In this document: piece by piece, positions 35,331 through 47,028 of the stretch
Layout of the letters: every line of letters begins with the position of its first letter
How positions within the stretch are numbered: the first letter of the stretch is position 1
From: Pseudorasbora parva
Taxonomy: Eukaryota; Chordata; Actinopteri; Cypriniformes; Gobionidae
NCBI RefSeq assembly: GCF_024679245.1
Contig: NC_090172.1
Location: 6,867,233-6,931,232, forward strand
Reading direction: 5' to 3'
Length of the DNA: 64,000 nucleotides
Program-made: the position numbers and the translations under genes
The notes under the pieces: generated by a model
The model's input: the letters and a program-made list of their open reading frames with translations, nothing else
Database searches by the model: none
What the model was told of the DNA's origin: nothing

Positions 35331-36195
35331 AACTGGCTCAAGCTGACAGCTAGTGGTTCCTGCCATCAGGCTTCGGTCCTAGCCGGCAGCACCTGATGGC
35401 GGGCGCATACTCTAGCACGACGAGTTTACACTGCTGCTATGCGGTCCTTACAGGACAGGGACTTGCATAGGTTGCCTACAGCATGGTACCTACCAGGCAG
35501 GCTTAAGAGCTCCCCTCTTAGGAGGGTTGTCTGTGAGCTTACGGCCGCCTGGGCCTGGTCAGTTGGTCGTAGGCCCCTCGGGGCCTCCCTGTGAGATCAG
35601 CCTGTAGGCCTTCTCAGGCCTCCTGAGCACCCCTGTAATGTATGTGCTCGGTAGATCCTAGGATCGAGCAGCTGACTCCCCTCGCTAGCAAGGGTGGGAA
35701 AGCACTACGCTGAGCGCTGTTCTCCAGGATAGCCCGTCTCTGAGTTCCGGCCTGAGGCGGACACTGCCAGTTCGCAGTCCCTCAGCTTGATGCCTCTCCA
35801 GAGGCGAGTTTCCAGAGGCTCTGTTGTTAACAGACTGGGCTGGCAGACGGAAGCGTCCCGCATAGTGACGCCAGGTCAAGCCTCCCTGGTGGCATTCGGT
35901 GAAGTTCTTCCCGAATAGTGACTGGCTGGGGCGCCCTCGGGTCCCCTAGCCACATTCCCTTAAAGGAACCCCTTCTGTCGAACAGGTTGGTTCCAGGCCT
36001 TTGAGCGGCCGGGGTAGGGTACATGAAGGTGCCCCAAGGCCACAGCTCGGGCTATGACCGTAGGGAATGCTGTCACTGACAGCCTAATGTGACCAGAGGG
36101 GGAGTGGTTCAGGCATTTCAGTTGAATTTGCTTGTCCTGACAGTTGTCACTGCCAGTAGGCATGCACTCCCCTCGGCATGGCGGCGTGGGTATAT

Positions 36196-36306
36196 CGTTC
36201 CCCATAGCGTCAGCTGACGCAGCTCGAGTTCCCTTTCGAAAGGGAACGTCCCCGGTTACGAATGTAACCTTAGTTCCCTGAGAACAGGGAACGAGACGCT
36301 GCGTCA
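36196..36306. repeat. Internal complementary region of DIRS 3
   Basis: Bases 36196-36247 are complementary to the left end, and the following bases to 36306 to the right end. The junction reads GAAAGGGAACGTCCCCGG, which equals the complement of the joined right and left ends. Confidence 0.8.
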
Positions 36307-36339
36307 CTTTTGCCATGCCTCGGGGCCTGCCTGCGAACA

Positions 36340-36563
36340 GTCCCTTCAGACGAAGAAGCTGGTGTCATGTTTGCAAGGCGCCCTTATATACTTCCTGGTC
36401 GCACCTTGATGACATCATAGGCCGTCGCCGGTCAATAGGATTGCTGTGGTTTGATAGTAGCTCAGACACCGGTCACGCTGGAGGCGTTCCCCATAGCGTC
36501 AGCTGACGCAGCGTCTCGTTCCCTGTTCTCAGGGAACTAAGGTTACATTCGTAACCGGGGACG
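36340..36563 (-). repeat. Right ITR of DIRS 3
   Basis: Complement of the left ITR, with CTTATATACTTCCTGG and the TGATGACATCA box in reverse, then GTCTCGTTCCCTGTTCTCAG and the hairpin GGTTACATTCGTAACC at its outer edge. Confidence 0.8.
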
Positions 36564-37411
36564 ATCTTCATTCGTGTTCTGAAGATGAGCAAAAGTCTTA
36601 CAGGTTGGAAACATGAGGGTGAGTAATTAATGACTTTTGTGTGAACTATCAATTTATTTATATTTTCCAGAATTTAATGAACCTCTAACATAATTCAAAA
36701 CATCATATTTATTAATGAACTTATTTATGAAATGTTATCTAAGTAAATGCTATCTAAGTTATGTTTTTAAGTAGTCTGATCAACTTCTAGTGATAATATT
36801 ATGTTTCTGCTCTATTGCTGAAATATAATCATTTAAATACTTCAGTGCATAAAGCTTAAAATGTGTTTCTAGGTCATAGTGACACAAAATAATTGAGCAG
36901 GTCACATTTCTTTCGTCTATCAACATTTTTTTTGTATCTTTGAATGAAACATTGTGTAGCAAGCCAGGCCAATGCCTTTTTTACAAAAAAATGTCCACCT
37001 TTATTCTATGCTGGTTTCCATGGTGATGTTTTTATGGTGCTTTAGCGTAATGACAGACAATTACTATTCAAGAAGGGAACTGACATATCAAGCAAAAGCT
37101 TAATATGGGTGTTGCATAACTCTTGATTTGTACTCTCTTTAAAATTGGTTTCCTTTAATGAAGTAAAAGAACAGATAAAGGTCTTTACACACTGTAGTAT
37201 GAATACACACTTTTGACTGCTTATCTCATTTTAGGGAATTTCTCAAACATTTTTGTACAAAATGTAGCCAATAAGAAAAATATTTAATTGGGCAGGGTTT
37301 TAGAGAGAATGCATAAATTTGAAGGAATAGTGTGTCTAATTTATTGACTATTGGCAGAAAAACGTAGGAAATTGCATAATGTTTATTTTACCTATTATTG
37401 TAGAACACATG
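36564..37411. other. No gene recognised
   Basis: AT-rich. GGGTGAGTAATTAATGAC and GTGTGAACTATC near 36615-36650 belong to the common short MITE family. Confidence 0.45.
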
Positions 37412-37415
37412 TTAA

Positions 37416-38484
<1,069 letters not shown>

Positions 38485-38488
38485 TTAA

Positions 38489-38912
38489 CCCTTTCTCCCG
38501 CCATTGATGAAATTTTCATACTTTATGAAAGTAATCATACATCATCTGAAGCACACAGGCATAAAAGGAGCAGAAACAAGCAATACAACAATTACTTACG
38601 TACATTTTAGTCTTACATCTTTAGGCTCAGCTTTTTGTTAAAAATAATAAGAAAAGAGTTCATATCTACTGACCTAAATATTTAGGTTCTTAGCAGAGGT
38701 TTTTCGTCCAAAGCCACTTGTAGTACTTTTACTGCGTTGACAATCCTGCTAGGTCTTTCGCTTTAGGTGGTAAAGAGGAAACTCAGCTCTGATTTAGAGT
38801 TGCAGGCTCTTACTGGGCCTCTTACTTACTGTATGATCGTTGGGCCCTAGATCAGATCATACACATGTCCCCTACTGATATAAAAATTGTCATAAAAAGA
38901 TCTCAGAACTGT
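38489..38912. other. No gene recognised
   Basis: Unique-looking AT-rich DNA. The last five bases (ACTGT, 38908-38912) are the left target duplication of the adjoining solo LTR. Confidence 0.5.
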
Positions 38913-39379
38913 TGTAACAATGTTCGTAGATGGGAAGGAAGGAGGCGGGAACCGGCGAACGTTTAACAACATTTATTAACTCAAAATAAATAAACAAAAC
39001 GAAAGTAAAACCGCGGGCAGCCCCTCACGGACGACTGCCCGCGAACACACAAAGTAAAACCGCGGGCAGCCCCTCACGGACGACTGCCCGCGAACACACA
39101 AAGTAAAACCGCGGGCAGCCCCTCACGGACGACTGCCCGGGAACACACAAAATAAAACGTGGGCAGCCCCTCACGGACGACTGCCCACAAACACATAAAC
39201 AAAACTAAACATAAATTCCAGGCCTGGTCCTCTCTCGTCTTCCGCAGCTCTTGCTCCTCCTTATATGCTCCCGTCACATGGCCGCGAGACGAGACCGGTG
39301 TGCCACGCAGCTGGCACTCGTGAACATTAATCACCGGCCCGCTCTCGCGGTCCCTCGCCCCGCTGCCTGTCACACCACA
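38913..39379 (-). mobile_element. Solo LTR with 5-bp TSD
   Basis: On the minus strand it begins TGTGGTGTGACAGG and ends TTGTTACA, and is flanked by ACTGT at 38908-38912 and 39380-39384. The minus strand has a TATAAGGAGG promoter-like box (about 39260) and AATAAATGTTG near its end. No internal region is present, so it is a solo LTR left by recombination, probably of a Ty3/gypsy-type element. A hairpin-bearing tandem repeat lies between promoter and polyadenylation signal. Confidence 0.75.
39002..39196. repeat. 49-bp tandem repeat with hairpin units
   Basis: Four units of 49 bp: 39002, 39051 and 39100 are nearly identical and 39149 is diverged. Each holds CGCGGGCAG...CTGCCCGCG, able to form a stem of nine G/C-rich pairs around a 13-base loop. 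In the fourth unit the stem changed on both sides (GTGGGCAG with CTGCCCAC), which keeps the pairing. Confidence 0.85.
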
Positions 39380-39436
39380 ACTGTATTTAATGATCTACTC
39401 ATTTACACTCTTAGAAGAAAATGTTCTATATAGTGT

Positions 39437-39835
39437 CACAAGCTTGCCAGGATCCACCCATTCCCAACCGCCATGCCCTGCTTCACCAGAGTTCTGATCA
39501 CCCACAACTGCAGCTCATCATCACCTCATCACTGCCTGCACTTAAACCACACACACTCACATTCGCTGTCCGGTCACGTTAGTATTACCACCAGTATACT
39601 CACCTCAAGGACTCTCCTGATTTACCTACCGGCCATCCCGTTCTCCAGTGTGTCTCCTAGTCTTTGTGTCCATCATCTCCCTGGCTCCAGCGTTCCGTCC
39701 TCCTGTTTTTTCCTGCACAGACATTGAGTATTACCCATTGGTTATCTGCATTACCCTGCCATTCCGCTACTTCACTGCTCAACAGGTACACATACCATAA
39801 TACAATGTAAGACATACAATACCAGACAAGGAGTG
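39437..39835 (+). repeat. LTR-like segment, plus orientation
   Basis: It starts TGTCACAAGCTTGCC and ends GGAGTGACA, and has a C/T-rich body like fish gypsy LTRs. No coding region or target duplication was confirmed, and the last 50 bp could belong to the next repeat instead. Confidence 0.35.
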
Positions 39836-40350
39836 ACAGAACTGGTAGAACTTAAATAGAGAACACAAATTAGGCTGACAACACACAGCTGAGACATAAT
39901 GAACTAAGGGTGACGGTGACCATGACAACAGACGAGTGGCGGGAAAACTACAAGAAAGGAACATGTGACATGGAAGAGGATGACAACAAAACAAACAAGC
40001 ATGTGACATTAAGTCCCTTCCTGAAAGATGTGACAGTAGGCGGCGTTCTCAATGGACCCGTGACAGGAGGCGAAGTCCACACTGGACTGTTGACAGGAGG
40101 TGGCGTTCTCACTGGACTGGAGACAGGAGGCGGACTCCACACTGGACTGGAGACAGGAGGCGGGGTCGACACTGGACTGGAGACTGGAGGCAGAGTGCTC
40201 ATTGGACTGGAAACAGGACCCCTGTCTGGACTTTCATCACGACTGGAGCTTTCGTTGGATTTTTGTCACAGGCTGAAGCCTTCTCTAGACTTTCAACGGA
40301 GACAGGGAATGTCTCTGGGCTCTGGATGGAGACAGGAGATGGAGCTCTCA
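39836..40350 (+). repeat. LTR-like remnant with 30-bp minisatellite
   Basis: The first part (to about 40035) resembles the reverse LTR-like fragment at 5040-5215. Then 40040-40230 has about six units of 30 bp with the core GGAGGCGG(A/G)(C/G)TCCACACTGG. Because 30 is a multiple of three, the plus strand reads a ten-residue repeat TGGGLHTGLE in an ORF at 39910-40359. The frame is likely incidental to the repeat length. Short variants follow to 40350. Confidence 0.5.
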
Positions 40351-40481
40351 CTAGGCTGAAGGTAACACTGGGTTTGGGTGCTGAGGACCAGCGAAGGGAA
40401 GCTGATGTTAATGCTGCCCGGATGTATGTACATGCTGGATCCCTTACCTTTGCCCCCAGGTCCTTGCTGTTCGATATATAT

Positions 40482-41206
40482 TTTTGGGCCCAAAGCATCA
40501 CACTGCCTCTGTGGCTTGCCTTCTTCCCATAGTGCATCCTGGTGCGATGTATCCCCCAGGTAGGCGACGCACACGTGCCATGTGATGGATAGGAAAAAAG
40601 GATTCATAAGACCAGGCCACCTTCCATTACTGTGTGCTCCAGTTCTGATACTCATGTGCCCAATGTTGGAGCTTTCGGTGGTGGCTAGGGGTCAGCATGG
40701 GCACCCTGACTGGTCTGCAGCTAGGCAGGCCCATGCGCAATAAACTGTGATGCACTGTGTATTCTGACACCTTTCTATCAGAACCAGCATTAACTTCTCG
40801 AGCAATTTGAGCTACAGTATTTTGTCTGTTTGATCGGACCACATGGGTCAGCCTTCGCCCTCCACATGCATCAATGAGCCTTGGCCGTCCATGACCCTGT
40901 CGTCAGTTCTCCACTGTTCCTTCCTTGGACCACATTAATAGATACTGTAGACCACGGTAGACCTAGACCATCCCACAAGAGCTGCAGTTTTGGAAATGCT
41001 CTGACCCAGTCGTCTAGCCATCACAATTTAGCCCTTGTCAAATCTTATGCTCGCATATTTGTCCTGCTTCTAACACATCAACTTCAAGGACAAAACATTA
41101 ACTTGCTGCCTAATATATACCACCAACAGTTGCCATGATAAAGAGATAATCAGTGTTATTCACTTCACCTGTCAGTGGTCATAATGTTATGCCTGACCAG
41201 TGTACA
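40482..41206 (-). mobile_element. Tc1/mariner-like element, partial
   Basis: The minus strand carries transposase text in broken frames: SRKVSEYTVHHSLLRMGLPS and PVRVPMLTPSHHRKL (40627-40842) form the second helix-turn-helix of Tc1-type transposases, and MHYGKKASHRGSVMLWA (about 40490-40537) is from the catalytic domain. The 3' side ends in CATAATGTTATGCCTGACC, as in the 8335 copy. The DDE core is incomplete and the left end is missing, so it is inactive. Confidence 0.75.
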
Positions 41207-42377
41207 TCAATTTAATAAATAATTAGATCACAATACAGTCTTATATCTGTAGACACTTCTGTAAAGTCCATTTCAGTCAAAATCTTTGTCAAAGAAAGGT
41301 AAAACCAGAAAAGAAGAAAAAACTGTTGAAAATTCTCTGATGTAATAAGTGCTCCACCTCTTTGTGAATCCTAATGAATAATTTCTTCTCTATTGTCTGT
41401 AATTCTCTCTTTCCTTAATTTACATCCTGGTAATAACAGAGAGCACGTCTCTTTTTGAGACTCTCAGGTCTTATTATTAAAAGACCACCAAAGATTTTTA
41501 GCCTATGTTAGGGTTTTGTCCCTTGTACAGAGAAAATGAACAGACCCTGTGAGGCATAACATTTTCATTTCCACCTTACATTCTAATTCTTTATCCTAAT
41601 TGCAGCAGATGATTCATCTGTTAAAATGCTGTGCTTTTTCATTTGCTGCTGGTTCACTCGTTATATGAACCATCACTATCCCAATATTCCAGCATACTGA
41701 GCGCATGAAAGGGCAAAGACGGCTATTTTTAAATAACTGCTTATATGCAGTTAATTATGATGGAGTGGCTGTGTGTTTTCAGCCTTATCTATATGTGCCT
41801 CCTCAATGTATTTCTAAGGGCACTTAAAGCCTTGTGCAAGTCTGTCGATTGCCAGATCAAACTTGTGTAGAGAGACAGCCTGAGAGGAAGGTTAACATGA
41901 GAACATATTGTGGTGAGAAGGAAGAGTGAGTCACTGCAGAGAAGATAGTAAGTTTTTTTTATTTCATGACTAAGCAGAAGTATCAAAGAAATGTTCTTCC
42001 AATCTGATACTCCACACAGCAGATGGCACTTTATGTGCAGTTGCTGGGGAAAGATGACATTGGCAGATTTGCATCATCTAGTATTAGAACTGGGACCAAC
42101 ACTCCAACTGAAAGGCTACCATCATCCGCAGAGGTCAGAGATTAATTACTTCCTAAAGAACTTTGATAATAAATCATCTTAACTGGATATACTGGCAAAA
42201 GACATTTATTGAATATCTTTTGAACAGTGAAAAAGGTTTGTCCAGGGAACAATTAAATTAGGAAAACCTTTTGCAATTAGTTTATACAATAAGACAAAAA
42301 TGAGTTCATTTAAACATATATGCTCATTTTGACCTGAAATAAATTGTTAAGACCTCAGGAGACCTTTTGTCGCACTT
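41207..42377. other. No gene recognised
   Basis: Unique AT-rich sequence; no domain, repeat or splice pattern was identified. Confidence 0.5.
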
Positions 42378-42733
42378 GAACTTGGGATAAAGACACACAC
42401 ACTAACACACACACACACACGTCGTGTTTCCATGTTTTATGGGGACTTTCCATAGGCGTAAAGGATTTCATACTGTACAAACTGTACATCCTATCCCCTT
42501 ACACTGCCCCTACCCCTAAACCTACCCATCACAGGAAACATTCTGCATTTTTACTTTCTCAAAAAAACTCCTTCTGGGCGATTTATAAGATGTTTTCCTC
42601 ATGGGGACCTAAAAATGTCCCCACAAGGATAAGGATTTCGGATATTGCCATCTTTGTGGGGACATTTTGTCCCCATAACGTAGGGATTACCAGGCCACAC
42701 ACACACACACACACCCCCCCACACACACACACA

Positions 42734-42765
<32 letters not shown>

Positions 42766-42767
42766 AA
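42378..42767. repeat. CA-repeat-flanked dispersed repeat
   Basis: (AC)n tracts at about 42392-42420 and 42695-42765 flank a segment with CCCCTACCCCTAAACCTACC and three copies of GGGGACNTTTTGTCCCC/TGTCCCCA-type palindromic text (about 42602-42680). This is a known kind of fish dispersed repeat with short internal inversions; no coding content. Confidence 0.4.
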
Positions 42768-42768
42768 T

Positions 42769-43062
42769 GGTTTCACTTTATTTTAATGGTCCCTTTTATA
42801 CATTGTTGAATACAAGTAACTTTGCACCTACATGTCTACTAACTCTCATTAGAGTGTTAGTATTAATAGACTGGGTTAGCATAAGATGTATTTACAAAAA
42901 TACTTATAGTCAATAGAATGTTGGAGGAGCAGCACAATAAAGAGTTAACAGATATTAAGCAGACAGTCTACTAATACTCTAATGAGAGTTAATTGACGTG
43001 TAGTTGCAAAGTTACTTACAGTCGACACTGTTCAAAGGGGACTATCAAAACAAAGTGTTACC
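42769..43062. mobile_element. Foldback MITE, about 294 bp
   Basis: The left half GGTTTCACTTTATTTTAATG continues for about 100 bp and is complementary to the right half (complement reads GGTAACACTTTGTTTTGATA). Shared blocks are CAAGTAACTTTGCA.CTACA and AACTCTCATTAGAGT. The RNA or single strand would fold into one long hairpin. It has no ORF. Confidence 0.75.
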
Positions 43063-44235
43063 AAAAATTTTAACTGGTTTCAGTGAGTTTATATGGTTGT
43101 TATTAATTGTAATTATGGTTGTCAGGTTGATCCTATTAGAATTAAATTATTACCTACAATGATGAAATTATAACAAAACACTAAAGAGCACAAAAATGTC
43201 TGTCATTCTCTGTCTGACGATTTCGCAATGATTTCTATGCCATGCAGAGGACTGCCTCCTAAGGTTGAATTGCACTGCTTTTTTTAGAGTTTCAGATGGC
43301 CAGCATGATTTTATGATCTTTCACACATCAGGACAATTACATCCTGCTGAAGTCAAAATGCCCAAAGATGGGTGTCAAAAACCCACACATAAAGTTCATA
43401 AATTTTCACATAATCTGTCAAACCCTATTACTCTCAATAAATAGAGATACCTCGGGCCGGTTAATACTTCCTGATTTCACAGAGAGGAAAAAACGCAGTC
43501 AAGTCAGCTCGCCAGGCTTATTACATAAGGCCAAATCTGTTGTGTGTATTTGTTCCACTAAAATGACAATGTGATTCGTCAAGCCAAATTTGAATGTCAC
43601 AAGAAAGACATATTCATCATAAATGTAGAATAGGAAGGAACTAAATAACACTTAAATGTCATGCAGCACCAATGCTGATGCAATGCGATGTTAATTCCAT
43701 TAATTGCTGTCTTTAGCAATCTCAGAATTATTATTAGTTTAATTTTTTTGGTCATTACATAGTATTCTGTTACATAAAGATGCAATTTAACAGAATACAT
43801 GGATAATTATGCATTTTCCATAACCTAAATGATATATTAGACTCAGCAAAAACAGAGAACTTATACGAAAAGGAAGTGAAAGTGACAGCTGCATAGAAAG
43901 ACATCAGGATAACTGGGCATATTAGTATGTAGTTAGAGGTCCGTCTTCAACACTTACTCATTTTCGAGTCAATTGGCCTACAGTGAGCTGATCTTGACAC
44001 ACATCTTCAGGGCTGCAGGGTCAGAGGCGTGAGAATGACCGAGGGTCCAGGGAGACACTGATCTCAAGTGGAGCAACAAGGTTAACGATGTTGAGGGGAT
44101 GTTTACCAGAAACTTGATCAGTTCTGCGAAATGAAAGATGTCAAATGATGCCACTGATTCTTTTTCTTTTTATTCACAGTACCGGTCCAAAGTATATAAT
44201 AATAAAAAAATGCATGTGCTCCTGTCATTGTCTGA
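43063..44235. other. No gene recognised
   Basis: Unique AT-rich DNA, with no exon-like or repeat feature identified. Confidence 0.5.
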
Positions 44236-45125
44236 TCCAATGGAAGGTGGCCTGGTCGCCACCTGAATCGCGTTTTCTTTTACATCATGTGGATGTTCAG
44301 GTGCGTGTGCGCTGCTTACCTGAGGAACACATGGATGGCACTAGGATGCACTTTGGGAAGAAGGCAAGCTGGAAGCAGTGTGATGCTTTGGGCAATGTTC
44401 TGCTGGGAAACCTTGTGCCCAGCCATCCATGTGGATGTTACTTTGACATGTAAGCATTGTTGCAGACCATGTACACCCCTTTATGGAAACTGTATTCCCT
44501 GGAGGTTCTGCCTGCCACAAAGCAAAAACGGTTCAGGAATGATTTGAGGAGCAAAATGAGTTTGAGGTGTTACTTGGCCTCCAAATTCCCCAGATATCAA
44601 TCCAATTGAGCATCTGTGGGATGTGCTGAAAAAAAACCTCAAATTCATGGAGATCCCACCTCGCAACTTACAGGACTTAAAAGTTCACCCAAAAATGAAA
44701 ATTCTGTCATGAATTACTTACCTTCATGTCATTCAATATCGTTACAAAGCTACAAATCTGCCTACAGTGGTTCTACAATAATTTTATGAAGCGACGAGAA
44801 TAGTTTTTGTGCGCAAAAAAATTTATAAAAAAAAAAAAACGACTTATATGATGGCCGATTTCAAAACACAGCTTCGTAAAGCCTCGGAGCTTAATGAACC
44901 AGTGTATCGAATCAGCGGTTCAGATCGCCAAAGTCATGTGATTTCAGCGGTTTGACACGTGATCTGAATCATGAATCAATACACTGATTCATAATGCTTC
45001 GAATCTTTGGGAAGCGGTGTTTTGAAATCAGACCATCACCAGTGCCAGACACCACAGCACACCTTGTGGAGTCCATGTCTCGATGGGTCAGGGCTGATTG
45101 GGCAGCAAAAGGGGGACCATAATAT
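44236..45125 (+). mobile_element. Tc1/mariner-like transposase 3' half, interrupted
   Basis: The plus strand carries the catalytic half of a Tc1-type transposase: VAWSDESRFLLHHVD-type start (about 44243), CTLGRRQAGSSVMLWAMFCWETL, VDVTLTCKHC, then WPPNSPDINPIEHLWDVL (about 44573-44630). The second Asp (DESRFL) and third (SPDINPIEHLW) catalytic regions are recognisable, but in different frames. The frame is broken and a MITE sits at 44684-45048; the C-terminal end resumes at about 45050 with TPQHTLWSPCL. Confidence 0.75.
44684..45048. mobile_element. MITE nested in the Tc1 copy
   Basis: It starts AAAAGTTCACCCAAAAATGA. An internal inverted pair reads GATGGCCGATTTCAAAACAC and, in complement, GATGGTCTGATTTCAAAACACCGC. 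It separates two parts of the transposase, so it inserted after the Tc1 copy arrived. Confidence 0.6.
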
Positions 45126-45162
45126 TAGGAATATTAGGTCATAATTATATCCCTGATTTGTG

Positions 45163-45683
45163 TAGCCTGACAAGCCAGACCCACATCAAGATGTTTGGTC
45201 TGGAAACTCACCATAGACAATCTCAATCCGAGGGGCGGATAAACGGTTGTCTTTCAAACTCCCTCTGCATGCGATAGGATAACGCTACCACCAACCAGAG
45301 CAACGAAGGTTAAACAGAGCTCGCTGATAGATTAAACATTCGCCGTATCCGGTCGGCTAAACTCCGAACACATCTTCCCTTTTTAAGAATGACTTCAGTG
45401 CCATTCTTTGTTCTTTTCTCAGAGAAAAGCTTAACTCCAAGTCTTCCAGAGTCGCGGTCAGAGCTAATTCGAACGCCGTTCGCCAGTTTCTGTGTTAACT
45501 AGAAGCACGGAAACGCAACTCGGCCGTCGTCATTATGGCCCCGCCCGCCGACTCTATACATGATGTGATTGGGCCGTCCAGATTATGAGGAACACAGCTC
45601 AGAATGGTATTGAGAGTGCCTAGACGACACTTGCGGGCAAATTAAATTTGCTGCCGCTAGGGTGCATCTAGATTTCTAGGCTA
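45163..45683 (-). mobile_element. 9-bp-TSD element with helicase fragment, copy 3
   Basis: Same family as copies 1 and 2, in reverse orientation, 521 bp, with a perfect 9-bp target duplication TGATTTGTG at 45154-45162 and 45684-45692. The ends TAGCCTGACAAGCCAGACCC and (complement) TAGCCTAGAAATCTAGATGC are the family's inverted termini. Confidence 0.8.
45330..45533 (-). pseudogene. RecQ-like helicase fragment (copy 3)
   Basis: On the minus strand from an ATG at 45533 it carries the same segment as copy 2. A TAA interrupts the reading frame after ASS, and the TAG before PTGYGE is shared with copy 2. The sharing of that stop by two copies, against an open Leu codon in copy 1, indicates that the family spread after the fragment was already decaying, or that subfamilies exist. 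Confidence 0.5.
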
Positions 45684-46826
45684 TGATTTGTGTATATCTT
45701 AAGTCAAAACTTTATGACCAAGGGTAAAGGGTGTGGGAGCACTAAATGACACTTCCAATATCTTTAGTTGTTGATAACTTTGCGATTGGTCAATGTAGAG
45801 GTTTGTGTGTGGGAAGGAAGAGGACACAGGGGTCGGTTGGACTACTTATGTGTTTATTCTCTTAACTCAAAGGTATTTTCTCAAGGCACCACAGTGCAAT
45901 CTCAAAACTCAAGGATTCGTTGTAAACACTTCCGGGTTACTGGCATCCGGGAACTCAGGGTGTCACGTCAGTAGTCCTTCTCTCTCTCCCTAGCTGTGTC
46001 TCATTTCGTTAAATTTCGAAGGCTGCATCCTCCGGAGGACACGTCCTGTGTAGGATGCAGTATACGAAGTGTCCTCAAACAGAATTAAACGAGACATCCT
46101 TTGTAGGACACACAGGCAGGAAGTATCACGTTGCTATCCAACACATTCAGCCTCGTTGCGCACTCACAAGTTTATATGAATGAAAATTATTTATAACTTG
46201 AAAATTACTATGAAATGTTTCTTGTCTTGACAGCAATGCACTGTTCTAAATGTTTAAAAAGCACTAAAGCATTGTAATCCTGTTAACCACAACTATCTGT
46301 TTGAGGTAATAGAGCTTAAAAAAACTAAAACAAGCTTGAACTTACATTTTAAACACCACACCTAGGCTCGCATGTATATCTGGCAGTGGTGCAGATTTTT
46401 CATATAATATAAAAAAATATATATGACGGTTGTTAATAGTGATGGGACATCTGAAGCGAGGCTCCGGAGCTTGTGTCGAGCAAAAAGGGGCGTTCCAGAT
46501 GAAGCCCCGATTCGAGGCTTGTATCGTTTCCGTGAAAATCACGTGATGATGACAAACGAGGCCTCGTTTTCTGGTGAATACGTCATTGCTTCATTCTGAG
46601 TATCGCTTTCGGATAAAAGTGGTTCGAAACCTCGCGGCTCTTGTGGGGTTTGCAGTAGGCATTTGCATTGGTGTTGAGGTGTTGGTCGTATGTAGTAGTG
46701 ATATCATTATATATCATAGCTTGTATTATATATTATATTACATTATACTTAGTTTAGTAGATTATTAGAGTAAATTAGCCTATATCTAGTTGTAATACCT
46801 ATACTACGTAATTATTATTATTATTA

Positions 46827-46915
<89 letters not shown>
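46827..46915. repeat. (TA)n tract
   Basis: An AT dinucleotide run of about 88 bp directly to the left of the hAT element at 46917. A shorter run at 49515-49540 lies to its right, so the element probably inserted into a TA repeat. Confidence 0.9.
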
Positions 46916-46919
<4 letters not shown>

Positions 46920-47028
46920 GGCCGGGACTTTAACGCGTTAATTAAGATTAATTAATTACGTGACTTTAACGCGTTAATTAATTACGCAAAAAAAAAAAAA
47001 AAAAAAAAAAAAAAATTAACAACACTTA

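Larger units (their letters stand above)
31559..36563 (+). mobile_element. Non-autonomous DIRS derivative (DIRS 3)
   Basis: It starts with the palindrome GTTCCCTTTCGAAAGGGAAC (31559-31578) and ends in GGTTACATTCGTAACCGGGGAC. The left ITR is about 190 bp; the right ITR (36340-36563) is its complement plus an outer part; the ICR lies at 36196-36306. The 4.4-kb interior has no RT or recombinase, only decayed gag pieces and G/C-rich repeats. The left end has GTT, whereas the right end reads GATC instead of GTT, a possible mutation. It could be mobilised only by proteins from autonomous relatives. Confidence 0.8.

Noticed and set aside
39002..39196. CRISPR-like direct repeats
   Set aside because: The units are head-to-tail without unique spacers, inside a eukaryotic LTR. 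It is a minisatellite.
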